Counted from the first letter of the stretch, positions 1 through 7,622 are shown. The stretch is 20,980 bases of DNA from JAUWMV01 sp964562425 (GCA_964562425.1 CAZLTJ010000036.1:1-20980), one strand, 5' to 3'. Notes: generated by a model not told the origin, from the letters alone. Made by a program: numbers and translations.

Positions 1-2
1 GT

Positions 3-881
3 ACACTTCTAGCGAGCACAATAACAAAGGGCGGTGGAATCCCGAATATTTTTGCGCAACTCAGAGCAATCGATCCAAAACTTGTATCCGCAGTGGGACC
101 TCCCGGGTTATGGCCCTTATTTTCTCTGGTGTTCCTGACTAGTGTAGCACCGTTGGGCATGCCGCAGCTTTTACAGAAATTCTACGCTATTAGAGACAAA
201 AAGTCAGTTAAAATTGGCATGATTGCATCTACGATATTTGCAGTATTAGTAACAGGAACAGCTTATTTTACTGGCGCATTGACCAGAATTTTCCTTAATC
301 CCATAGATAACCCAAATGCGTTTATCGAAGTTGCTGGTAAAATTGTTCCTCGCTTTGACGCTTTGATGCCAGAATTACTTACATATACAATACCATCAGC
401 GCTTACAATTATAATTCTTCTTCTTATTCTATCTGCATCTATGTCAACCCTTGCAGCATTAGTGTTAATTTCAAGTTCAACTATAGCAAAGGACCTTTAC
501 CATGGTTTTATAAATAAAAAAGCATCGGGTCGTGAATTAACATTTATTATGAGAGTTTCTAGTGGATTTTTCATTATTCTATCTGTAATTTTGGCATTGA
601 TGCGACCAGCTGTGATTGTTACAATCCTATCGGTGTCATGGGGTGCTATTGCTTCAGTTTTCCTGGGTCCATTCATATGGGGGATACTCACAAAAAAGGC
701 TACGAAATTAGGTGCCATTGTTTCAGGCGTGACAGGACTTGCTACATGTCTAATTTTATATTTCTTCTGGGGTCCAAAAGCCGCTCCACAAGCAGGTACA
801 ACGGGAATGATTGTTTCATTGGTTCTTGCACCGATTTTCATGTTATTTTCAAAGAACCCAAAGACAGTGCAAATAAATTAA
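3..881 (+). CDS. Sodium:solute symporter (SSS family), 3' part
   Basis: Inner-membrane transporter that would couple uptake of a small organic solute to Na+ entry. The frame is open from the left edge, and the first in-frame candidate start (GTG at 93) lies inside conserved sequence, so the gene begins upstream of the window. About 292 residues are visible, with roughly seven hydrophobic spans. The stretch GMPQLLQKFYAIRDKKSVKI matches the SSS-family loop (GxPQ...RFYA..D.K). A Ser-rich hydrophobic segment (LSASMSTLAALVLISSSTIAKDL) resembles the conserved helix of PutP/PanF/SGLT relatives that contributes to the Na+ site. The substrate cannot be read from this fragment. Family assignment is firm; proline, pantothenate or sugar specificity is open. 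Confidence 0.85.
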   Translation, partial: TLLASTITKGGGIPNIFAQLRAIDPKLVSAVGPPGLWPLFSLVFLTSVAPLGMPQLLQKFYAIRDKKSVKIGMIASTIFAVLVTGTAYFTGALTRIFLNPIDNPNAFIEVAGKIVPRFDALMPELLTYTIPSALTIIILLLILSASMSTLAALVLISSSTIAKDLYHGFINKKASGRELTFIMRVSSGFFIILSVILALMRPAVIVTILSVSWGAIASVFLGPFIWGILTKKATKLGAIVSGVTGLATCLILYFFWGPKAAPQAGTTGMIVSLVLAPIFMLFSKNPKTVQIN

Positions 882-897
882 ATCGCAGGAGATATAA

Positions 898-969
898 TTG
901 ATAATTTACAGTAATCGATACATTAAAAATCATTTCTTTTGGATAGTAAGAAAAATCGTGATCTTTTAA
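898..969 (+). CDS. Possible 23-residue ORF downstream of the symporter
   Basis: An AGGAGA Shine-Dalgarno at 887-892 lies five bases ahead of a TTG codon that opens a 23-codon frame ending in TAA. The predicted peptide is aromatic and basic, with a hydrophobic middle (HFFWIV) and Lys/Arg at both sides. It starts 16 bases after the symporter stop codon, so it would share its message. Small accessory proteins beside SSS transporters are known, but I see no recognisable similarity here. A chance SD in AT-rich DNA is the main alternative. Confidence 0.2.
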   Translation: MIIYSNRYIKNHFFWIVRKIVIF

Positions 970-1063
970 TCTTTGCCTACAGTGATTTGTGAAATATCTG
1001 ATATTGATTTTAAAAGAATTTTTAATCGTTTAATATTTGATAAAATAAAAAGGAGGAGAAACA

Positions 1064-2074
1064 ATGAGACCCAAAGCTCTTATCGTAGTAATGTTGCTTT
1101 TGCTTTTTGCAGCCAATCTCTTAGCTCAAAAGAGATCGGAATTGAATTGGTTTGGTTACATTAGAAGCGGATTCGAGTATAAAATTGTTAAGGAAGAAGA
1201 TCAGGATAATCAGAATCAATTCAAACTTATATTAGCCACATTAGGCTGCAAAGCTGATATCAATGAGTATTCCTCTTTATTCTTTTTCACCTTCTTTAAT
1301 TACAATCGTTACGGAGCACCATACGTTGCAGGACTTCTCGACGCACAGATATGGTTTACTCCCGTTAAAAATCTTAAATTTGTTATAGGACAATTTGTTA
1401 CACCATATGCAACTGAAAATTTACAATCTTCCTCGAAAATCGATTTCATTAATAGAAGTTATATAGCATTTAATTCCCCACCATATCGGGATATTGGTGC
1501 GTATGTAAGTTATACATCCGAATATTCTAAAATTTATGCCGGTGCTATTAATGGCGCTGGAATGAATTGTCCTGATAACAATAAATATAAAAATTTGATT
1601 TTACGTGAAGAATTATTTACCACCAAGGGATTCAAGTTTGCATTTGCTATAGCTATTGGTAAAGATAATGAATTAAACGAAAATGCCGAGGATATGAAGT
1701 TTTACTCCCCCAGTCTATCATATACATGGAGGAATCTCTATATCACAGCAGAGGGTTCCTATTTAGAATCTTATGGCTCTGATCGGTATGCATTCTATAC
1801 ATACGCTTCTTATGATATACCAATTGAAAGTAAGCTTCTTCATTATTTAATCCCTGCTTTCCGATATGATTTCTTTAATGAAACTGAAGACGCAGAAGAC
1901 CTTGATAGATACACATTTGGGTTAACATTCGGTTTCGATAAGAACAAATGGTTAAGTCATTTTAGGCTAAACTATGAAATAATAAATACTAGGCAAAACC
2001 GTGAAATAATAATCGGTGAAGTAATTAAATATCCAGACGTTTTCACAGCGGAATTTCAAATGAGGTTCGATTAA
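1064..2074 (+). CDS. Outer-membrane porin, phosphate-selective porin O/P-like
   Basis: Predicted 336-residue outer-membrane beta-barrel channel. Residues 1-21 form a Sec signal peptide (MRPK followed by a Leu/Val/Met core, cleavage likely after LLA). Alternating hydrophobic/polar aromatic-rich strands follow, and the chain ends in an amphipathic strand with the near-terminal aromatic (EFQMRFD) expected of a barrel insertion signal. The segment near residues 106-130 (IGQFVTPYATENLQSSSKID, then FINRS) matches the porin O/P pattern of a G-F-P-E-N-L-SSS-IxRS loop. The start is fixed by a strong AGGAGG at 1051-1056. It lies 182 bases after the symporter, so it may have its own promoter, though I found no convincing one. 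Substrate selectivity (phosphate or otherwise) is not readable. Confidence 0.7.
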   Translation: MRPKALIVVMLLLLFAANLLAQKRSELNWFGYIRSGFEYKIVKEEDQDNQNQFKLILATLGCKADINEYSSLFFFTFFNYNRYGAPYVAGLLDAQIWFTPVKNLKFVIGQFVTPYATENLQSSSKIDFINRSYIAFNSPPYRDIGAYVSYTSEYSKIYAGAINGAGMNCPDNNKYKNLILREELFTTKGFKFAFAIAIGKDNELNENAEDMKFYSPSLSYTWRNLYITAEGSYLESYGSDRYAFYTYASYDIPIESKLLHYLIPAFRYDFFNETEDAEDLDRYTFGLTFGFDKNKWLSHFRLNYEIINTRQNREIIIGEVIKYPDVFTAEFQMRFD

Positions 2075-2194
2075 TTTTTGATAAAGTTATCTGTAATTAC
2101 GATTCATTATCTATGTGAATAAACATAAGTAGAAAACAAGAATCTGTTTACAATACAATTATCGAATTTCAAACCTGCGAGGCTATTTAATATC

Positions 2195-3151
2195 TCATAG
2201 AGCTTCAGCAATTTTCTGAAGCGTTTCTAAACCTTTAGCTTCATGCTCCTTAGCATGTGTGAGGTATTCAATAGATTTATTAACTTTTTCTTGATTTTCA
2301 AGCTCATCACCCTTAGGTGGAAATGGAAAAAGTTTACAGTTATCCTCGAGTAGCTTATAGATTGGTTCATAATGTTTTATGGCTTCATCAAATAACGGGG
2401 AATATTTATTGTCCAAACACTCCTTGGCTTCCCTAAGAAATCCAACAGCATGCTTTCGGCACTCGCTCCATACAACGGCATTATACGACACACCAAAAAC
2501 ATCAGCCTTCCCGTTTTTTAAGGCATCGATCCATAGTTCATAACCTGCAATACCGGATTTATACATCGGGAAAACCCACTCTCCGGGATCTTGTGAGAAT
2601 TTCTTAACAAATTCAAACGCTTCTTTAACAATAACTTTTTCCTCAGCCGGTTTCTTGGCTTCAGTTACGAAAACTCCCAGAACCCCTATCCCTGTGTCAC
2701 CAAGCTTATCCCATTGCTTAGGTCCTTTTCCTGGATCTGCACCGGGTCCTGAAAAGAAATATCCGATATCATCATATCCTGTTATCACATAATATTCAGG
2801 AATTTCAAGTTCCCATCCGTAACATGGTTTCCCTGCATCGAGAGCATCTTTGACTTTTTCCCACGCCAACTTTTGCTTTTCAGCAAAATGCTCATCATTT
2901 TTAAGTGCATAAAAAGGTGTGATTTTAAGACCAATGTTTCCTGCCAACTCGATCATTCGACAATCGTTCCATGCCGTAGGTCCGCTGGGACACACAACCT
3001 CGTGAATATTCAAAATGAAGGCATGCCCAGTACTTCCAAAAAGCCATGCATCAGAAATTCCCAATCCTAAATAATTGGCACAACCCTTCATACATCCAAG
3101 GTGTGAAACCCATTGACATTGCCATTTAAGGTTTTCTAACTTCTTTCCCAT
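2195..3151 (-). CDS. Cys-rich protein with BtrH-like N-terminal region
   Basis: A 318-residue protein with no signal peptide or membrane span. Residues 17-48 (HLGCMKGCANYLGLGISDAW, then FG, GH and F) fit the pattern of the butirosin biosynthesis BtrH N-terminal domain, a papain-like fold: H-x-x-C, a short helix, (I/L)S, FG, then a Gly/aromatic strand. C20 or C24 would sit at the nucleophile position. A strand and turn at 119-128 (EYYVITGYDD) resembles the segment that carries the catalytic His in C39/papain-like folds, but Tyr occupies that place. Residues 170-318 are mostly helical, Lys/Glu-rich and end in a coiled coil. Nine cysteines are spread along the chain. The start is set by AGGAGGT (3160-3166). 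The family call is inferred from motif order; acyltransferase, peptidase or a non-catalytic role are all possible. Confidence 0.5.
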   Translation of the reverse strand: MGKKLENLKWQCQWVSHLGCMKGCANYLGLGISDAWLFGSTGHAFILNIHEVVCPSGPTAWNDCRMIELAGNIGLKITPFYALKNDEHFAEKQKLAWEKVKDALDAGKPCYGWELEIPEYYVITGYDDIGYFFSGPGADPGKGPKQWDKLGDTGIGVLGVFVTEAKKPAEEKVIVKEAFEFVKKFSQDPGEWVFPMYKSGIAGYELWIDALKNGKADVFGVSYNAVVWSECRKHAVGFLREAKECLDNKYSPLFDEAIKHYEPIYKLLEDNCKLFPFPPKGDELENQEKVNKSIEYLTHAKEHEAKGLETLQKIAEAL

Positions 3152-3198
3152 TGCTCAGACCTCCTGCATCGGTTTTAAATCACATTCGAACTGAAAAT

Positions 3199-3226
3199 AT
3201 CATAATACAATTTGCCAGAATCACAA
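3199..3226 (-). promoter_or_regulatory. Candidate sigma70-type promoter of the BtrH-like gene
   Basis: On the minus strand TTGTGA (3226-3221) and TATGAT (3204-3199) are separated by 16 bases. They lie about 50 bases upstream of the start codon and end ahead of its strong SD. A 15-base palindrome with 7-base arms lies just upstream at 3234-3248. The assignment rests on consensus match and position only. Confidence 0.4.
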
Positions 3227-3393
3227 CAAACTTTTGAAAACTTTTCAATCAAAAAATTTAGGATAAATATAGTTTAATTTAAATTAATTCTAAAAAATAC
3301 TTATCAAATATAAGCTCAAAAAAAATAAATTCATATACAATCGGGATTTTTGAGGTTAGTAAAAAACATTTGAATTGATTACTAGATTTAATT

Positions 3394-4731
3394 TCACTTT
3401 AAATTCTTGATTTCTTCTATAATTATAGGAAAAAGATGGTTAATTCGTAAATGAACCATACCTTTTTGTGCATCTCTATCACAAACAAGAATCAAAGAAA
3501 AGGAATTATTTTCGCTTATATATTGTCTGACATATATTGTTTCGTCTTTTGAGGTTACAATATCAATTTCTGTACTTTTACCCAGGTCGAGTTCCTCTGA
3601 AGCTTTATCTGCATTAATAATCATACTAGTTATAAGCGTACTTATAGTCTCTATCTCCAGAAGATTTCCTGTATTTTTAGCAAGTAAATCACCATCGAGA
3701 GAAAAAACGCCAACCCCTAAAAAACCATCGAGGTCTTTAAATTTATCAAGTTTCTCAACCACAGGTTTATATATTTCTTTTATTTCTTTTTGATCTTCGT
3801 GATCTTCGTGGAGCATCACCAAGTCGTGGACATTATTTTCGCTTTCTTCCAATCCAGCTTGTTGTGATAAATTCTCTAATACAACTTGCTTTTCTGGTTC
3901 TCTCGGTTCTTTTTTCGATTCTACAGCAAACTTTGCGATATCTGCTTTTACTTCATTAGAATATCCCCATTCTGCAGAAATACTATCAAGATCTTCACCT
4001 TCTCCAAATAATTTCTCTGAATCGTAATTTTTCCCAGTGCCAATCGTTTCTGTTTCCTTTCTATTTGCCTCGTCCTTCATTCTCATACTCTCTAATAAAA
4101 TATGAGTCAATGGTAGGTTAATTTTATTCTCTGTTCTCCTACAAATACTGTTAATTTCGATTCCCGCGTTCTCCCAGGAAATAATATCATATGCTGCTTC
4201 TATATTCTTAAGAGAACCTGTTCTAGCATCGATAAGCAAACCGTTTCTTAGGAATAAATATCCTTCCTTATCCATAGACGTAATTTTCAGAGTACAACTT
4301 TTCTTCTCAATCTCCAACATTTGAATAAATGCCGTTAGTGCTATTCCGTTAATAAAGCCAGCTGTCTTGCCATGCAATATTTCTATAATCCTTTCTGATA
4401 AATCCTCAAAATCCAAAGGTTTCTCTAGATAATTGTCAAATCCAAGAACCTTGAGTTTATCTTCAACTGCAGGATCAGCAAAAGCGGTCATGACTAAAAT
4501 AGGGATATCTGGATGTTTTCTGCTGACATAAGCCAAAAGCTCGAAACCATCCAATACAGGCATTTTAATGTCAGTAATAAGGAGGTCAATTTTAGCCCAT
4601 GTTAATGCATCAATGGCAATTTTACCATTTTCTGCAGTAATGACATTAAGGTCTATGTCTAAATTCTTCAACCCGGCAGAAATACTTTTAAGGAAAAGTT
4701 CCTCATCGTCGGCAATTAAAATATTTTTCAT
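3394..4731 (-). CDS. Hybrid response regulator: REC, DUF4388/PATAN-like, Roadblock/LC7-like
   Basis: A cytoplasmic 445-residue signalling protein. Residues 1-118 are a canonical receiver domain: acidic pocket D8-D9-E10, phospho-acceptor D54 (LLITDIKMP), T82, and K104 in YLEKP. Residues about 123-219 look like a DUF4388 (PATAN-type) domain: FINGIALTAFIQMLEIEKKS, then GYLFLRNGLLIDARTG and AAYDIISWENA. A charged, flexible linker (about 220-320) leads to a Roadblock/LC7-like fold (about 325-440), with LDGFLGVGVFSLDGDLLA followed by strand and helix elements. There is no DNA-binding domain, so output is probably through protein contacts, such as a small GTPase or another kinase. The start has TGAGGA upstream. 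The kinase at 5031-6107 lies 299 bases upstream on the same strand, and this gene has its own consensus promoter. Its partner protein is unknown. Confidence 0.85.
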   Translation of the reverse strand: MKNILIADDEELFLKSISAGLKNLDIDLNVITAENGKIAIDALTWAKIDLLITDIKMPVLDGFELLAYVSRKHPDIPILVMTAFADPAVEDKLKVLGFDNYLEKPLDFEDLSERIIEILHGKTAGFINGIALTAFIQMLEIEKKSCTLKITSMDKEGYLFLRNGLLIDARTGSLKNIEAAYDIISWENAGIEINSICRRTENKINLPLTHILLESMRMKDEANRKETETIGTGKNYDSEKLFGEGEDLDSISAEWGYSNEVKADIAKFAVESKKEPREPEKQVVLENLSQQAGLEESENNVHDLVMLHEDHEDQKEIKEIYKPVVEKLDKFKDLDGFLGVGVFSLDGDLLAKNTGNLLEIETISTLITSMIINADKASEELDLGKSTEIDIVTSKDETIYVRQYISENNSFSLILVCDRDAQKGMVHLRINHLFPIIIEEIKNLK

Positions 4732-4794
4732 ATCATTTCCTCAAAAAAAGCCAAAATTTGCTCTTCGGAAATAAATTGTATGAGAAAACCAATG

Positions 4795-4816
4795 CTATTA
4801 CATATAAACTCCTCCC
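4795..4816 (-). promoter_or_regulatory. Leader element: strong SD followed by ATG-stop
   Basis: Reading the minus strand, GGGAGGAG (near 4816-4808) is followed at good spacing by ATG (4803-4801), TAA (4800-4798) and TAG (4797-4795). It lies inside the predicted 5' leader of the response-regulator gene, about 64 bases ahead of its true ATG. A ribosome would initiate and stop at once. Another frame, without a standard start at this SD, stays open from here to a TGA overlapping the regulator start codon. A start-stop leader or attenuator role is inference. Confidence 0.4.
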
Positions 4817-4862
4817 GCTTAAAACATGTTGTATATCTAAACTTAAAAAACTATCGATTAAT

Positions 4863-4890
4863 ATTATAGAGCATTATAAACTTTTGTCAA
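4863..4890 (-). promoter_or_regulatory. Consensus sigma70-type promoter of the response-regulator gene
   Basis: On the minus strand a perfect TTGACA (4890-4885) and a perfect TATAAT (4868-4863) are separated by 16 bases. Transcription would start near 4856 and give a leader of about 125 bases before the ATG at 4731. The regulator can therefore be transcribed independently of the kinase gene upstream. The match is to both full consensus boxes, which is rare by chance even in AT-rich DNA. Confidence 0.7.
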
Positions 4891-5030
4891 TGATGAACTA
4901 AAGAATCCAATTTTGTTATAATTTAAATTAAAAAGATTATATAAAAAATCTTCATCGTATTTTACCTTTTTATAAGATATCCTAATTTGCTCGTACCCTA
5001 ACGGAAGAATTATCAATAGAATTTTTAGCT

Positions 5031-6107
5031 TTAAGGATTCGGTTTTCCAGCAGGAATACTTATTGTAACAATTGTTCCCACACCTTTTGTGCTATTTATC
5101 TCTATGGTGGAATTCATACTTACTAACATTTTCTTTGTTAAAACCAAACCTAAACCTGTCCCTTTAGGCTTGGTCGTATAGAAAGGTTGAAAGGCTTCGT
5201 TCAACTGATCTTCGGTCATTCCACAGCCGTTGTCTTTGACTAAGATATTAATTAAGTTGTCCAAAGTAAACATTGCAATAATGATCGTTGGTTTTTTGGT
5301 ACCTTCTAATGCATCCGCTGCATTTGTTAGGAGATTAAGCATAACTTGATGTAAAGCCCTTGGATCAATTAAACAACATTCAGCTTCGGATTGAAACATA
5401 GTTATAATATTAATGCCTTTATCTTGGAAATCGTTTGCAACCACAGCTAAAAGGTTCTTCATAAAAAAATGAATCCTTGTATTTCGAATCGTAAGGTCTT
5501 CATACATATTGAAATTTCTAAAAGAAGCCAAAAGGTATTCAATTCTCGAAATCGACTGTAAAGATAAATCAAAATATTCAAGCATTGTTTTCTTATCGTA
5601 ATCGTCAATATTTTGTCTAAGAACTGTCATAGTCATTTTAAGAGAATTAAGAGGATTGCTGATCTCATGTATAATCCCAGCAAAAACATATCCTATATTA
5701 TTCATGGTAACTACAGCTTCGGCAATAGATTCAAGACGTGTTTTATTCGTTATATCCTTAATAAATAACCAGAGATATTTATCCCGAATATGGTAAGTAG
5801 AGTAACCTAAAATTTTGTCATGAAACTTAATGGTTTTTTGTGGACTGGGTTTTTTAGAATCGAGGTTCTCGTTAATATTTGGCAATAATAACTTAGTAAT
5901 GGCATTATAGTCTTTCGGCTTCTTGTCAGGATAAAAAATTTCCCGACTCGTCCTATTCTGAAAGGCGACTTCCTTAGCTTTAATATCTAATATTACTATA
6001 CCTACGTCTATATTTTCAAGTATATAGCTATATACACATGTACCTGTGCAGATGCTTTTGCTTATAGGACACATCTGCCCTTTTTTATTAAATGTGTAAT
6101 CTTCCAT
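5031..6107 (-). CDS. Soluble sensor histidine kinase with N-terminal Cys cluster
   Basis: A 358-residue kinase with no membrane segment, so it senses a cytoplasmic signal or a partner. The N-terminus carries C13-x6-C20-x3-C24, then a PAS-like region (about 25-120; ENIDVGIVILDIKAKEVAFQ). The HisKA helix has phospho-acceptor H147 in GIIHEISNPLNSLKM. The ATPase domain has N258 in NLLTNAADALEG, DNGCGM (292-297), FQPFYTTKPKGTGLGLVL (307-324) and a C-terminal strand GTIVTISIPAG. All catalytic boxes are intact. The start has CGGAG upstream. The adjacent response regulator downstream is the likely partner. The Cys cluster could bind an Fe-S cluster or zinc or act as a thiol switch; no sequence proof distinguishes these. 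Confidence 0.88.
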   Translation of the reverse strand: MEDYTFNKKGQMCPISKSICTGTCVYSYILENIDVGIVILDIKAKEVAFQNRTSREIFYPDKKPKDYNAITKLLLPNINENLDSKKPSPQKTIKFHDKILGYSTYHIRDKYLWLFIKDITNKTRLESIAEAVVTMNNIGYVFAGIIHEISNPLNSLKMTMTVLRQNIDDYDKKTMLEYFDLSLQSISRIEYLLASFRNFNMYEDLTIRNTRIHFFMKNLLAVVANDFQDKGINIITMFQSEAECCLIDPRALHQVMLNLLTNAADALEGTKKPTIIIAMFTLDNLINILVKDNGCGMTEDQLNEAFQPFYTTKPKGTGLGLVLTKKMLVSMNSTIEINSTKGVGTIVTISIPAGKPNP

Positions 6108-6386
6108 TTATTGAACTCCGTTGCCTGAAAAATATCCAAAAACTACTATTATCAAATAATCAAATGAGTCCAACTCTTCCTACACTAATATTTTATGCAA
6201 ATAAATGATCTCAAATTAAAATTATTATCTAGGATATTAATAAATTTTGCTAATTATAATTTAAAAACTGATATTAACCACAAGAATTTTAAATTTTCAG
6301 CAGAATATCTTATAACTTCATAAATATTAATATGTTAGAATTTCGCTGTAAATCAAATGCTAGTCTTGATTTCATTCAATTTTTAA

Positions 6387-6453
6387 TTGATACTCAATAG
6401 TCAAATCTATATACATTTGATACTCAAACACTAATCTATTCCTGATATATCAA
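6387..6453. repeat. Cluster of three short palindromic sites
   Basis: TTGATACTCAA, an imperfect palindrome with TTGA/TCAA arms, occurs identically at 6387-6397 and 6417-6427, 30 bases apart. A related palindrome, TGATATATCA, lies at 6443-6452. The spacing is close to whole helical turns (30, then about 26 bases). This is the layout of iterated operator sites for a dimeric regulator, but the DNA is AT-rich and the arms are short. Confidence 0.35.
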
Positions 6454-6636
6454 ATGCTTCTTGAATTGAAATATTTAAAATGAAAGGGAGGAATACGATT
6501 TATAAAAATGCATATACATAGATTTGGTTCTATATAAATCAAAGAATTTGTCTCGAGAAAATTTATAGACAAATTAGATTTCCTGTCGAAACCGTTTGAT
6601 GTTCTCCTTTCCAAAACTTTTCTGTTAGCTAACTGT

Positions 6637-6807
6637 CTATTTTATAATTTTCGAATTCTCATCTGCCATTCTGGAAGCTTCGATGAGAATCTGTCCCAGA
6701 GATATAACAATTTTAACCTCTTTTTTAAGACAACTTCCAACAATTGAAATATAGAGTTGTGTGCAGCAAATTATCTCTTGCGCAGTTTTTATGCCTGCTA
6801 ACCGTAA
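6637..6807 (-). pseudogene. Possible decayed coding remnant
   Basis: A minus-strand frame between a TGA (6810-6808) and a TAG (6639-6637) gives 56 residues with protein-like composition, including KEVKIVISLGQILIEASRMA. Base composition is locally higher in GC than the flanking intergenic DNA. There is no usable start, and upstream the same frame holds two stops within six codons. A degraded gene is one reading; chance is the other. I recognise no family. Confidence 0.2.
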
Positions 6808-7058
6808 TCAGTTTCTACATTTTCATGTTACACTAATACCCAATTATATTCATTAACTATTGAATATTAATATAAAGATTGCATTTAACTAATTTAGGAT
6901 TCCTGTTTTCAAAATGTAATTTCTCTATATCGCTTGAATATTTGCACATATTTTATTTGCGTGTTAAAAGTTTCAATCTTATTTTATTAATGAGAATCTT
7001 ATAAAAATCACTAACTGCATCAAATTTATTGGTTAGTTTACTAAAGGGAACTTATTTG

Positions 7059-7086
7059 TTGACATTTTATTTATCATGATTATATA
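7059..7086 (+). promoter_or_regulatory. Sigma70-type promoter of the LytR_C-rsfS unit
   Basis: A perfect TTGACA (7059-7064) and TATATA (7081-7086) are separated by 16 bases. Transcription would start near 7093, about 20 bases before the ATG at 7114. The short leader carries no SD, so initiation at the first gene would depend on the AUG and local lack of structure. Confidence 0.6.
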
Positions 7087-7113
7087 CCACAAACACTTCA
7101 CGCCCTATAATTT

Positions 7114-7605
7114 ATGATTAACCAAAGGAAAGTTCACAAAAAACGCACAATATTCGCAATGGTTACATGGGGTTGGCGTCTATTCGATTGGTCGATTATT
7201 GGTGCATTCATAATAATTCTACTTATAGGATTTGTTGCTCAAGGTTCCCAACCAAGCAATAGACTCATACAGCACAAACAATTCCGGTCGGAATCAAGAG
7301 GTGCAATCTCAATTCAAGTTGTAAATGGCTCGGGTGAATCACGCATATTAGCTAAAATTGTCAACAGATTGATGCAAGAAGGATTCGATGTTGTAGATGT
7401 GAAAAAGAATTCCGCTAATATTCATCCATATACATTGCTTCTGGATAGAAAGGATAATAGTGCAAAAACCGATACAATCGCTAAAATATGCGGTCTTGAC
7501 AGTGATCGCATTATAATTCAAAGAAACGAGCAAATTTTTGATGCGACACTTATTATTGGTAAAGATTATAAATTTTCTCTTCCCAAGCTTTTAATTGAAC
7601 GTTAA
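7114..7605 (+). CDS. Membrane-anchored LytR C-terminal (LytR_C) domain protein
   Basis: A 163-residue protein: a short basic N-terminus (KVHKKR), one membrane helix at about 26-44 (WSIIGAFIIILLIGFVA), then a LytR_C domain at about 65-155. That domain shows IQVVNGSGESRILAKIV, then GFDVVDVKKNS, and ends with ATLIIGKDYKF, the usual order of strand, NGSG turn, helix and closing strand. There is no LytR/CpsA/Psr catalytic domain, so it is not itself a wall-polymer ligase. Topology is N-in with the domain in the periplasm. The gap to rsfS is only 17 bases, so the two are co-transcribed. A later in-frame ATG at 7159 has no better ribosome site, so the first ATG is kept. Cell-envelope or division function is suggested by family only. 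Confidence 0.75.
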   Translation: MINQRKVHKKRTIFAMVTWGWRLFDWSIIGAFIIILLIGFVAQGSQPSNRLIQHKQFRSESRGAISIQVVNGSGESRILAKIVNRLMQEGFDVVDVKKNSANIHPYTLLLDRKDNSAKTDTIAKICGLDSDRIIIQRNEQIFDATLIIGKDYKFSLPKLLIER

Positions 7606-7622
7606 ATTAAAAAGGAGGTTTA

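Larger units (their letters stand above)
6108..7113. other. 1 kb gene-poor, AT-rich intergenic region
   Basis: This lies between two divergent units, the kinase gene on minus and the LytR_C gene on plus. No frame with a credible start and SD is seen. It contains a weak minus-strand promoter candidate (TTGGAC 6173-6168, 16 bases, TAATAG 6151-6146), a cluster of three short palindromes (6387-6453), a stop-bounded 56-codon minus frame that may be a gene remnant (6637-6807), and a good plus-strand promoter at its right end (7059-7086). No tRNA, repeat array or insertion-sequence end was recognised. Confidence 0.7.

Noticed and set aside
638..901. 87-codon plus-strand frame
   Set aside because: Out-of-frame shadow of the symporter, with no family resemblance and no SD.
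6483..6537. Small ORF starting at ATG 6508 after a GGGAGG site
   Set aside because: The SD is about 18 bases from the ATG, too far, and the frame is only nine codons before a stop.
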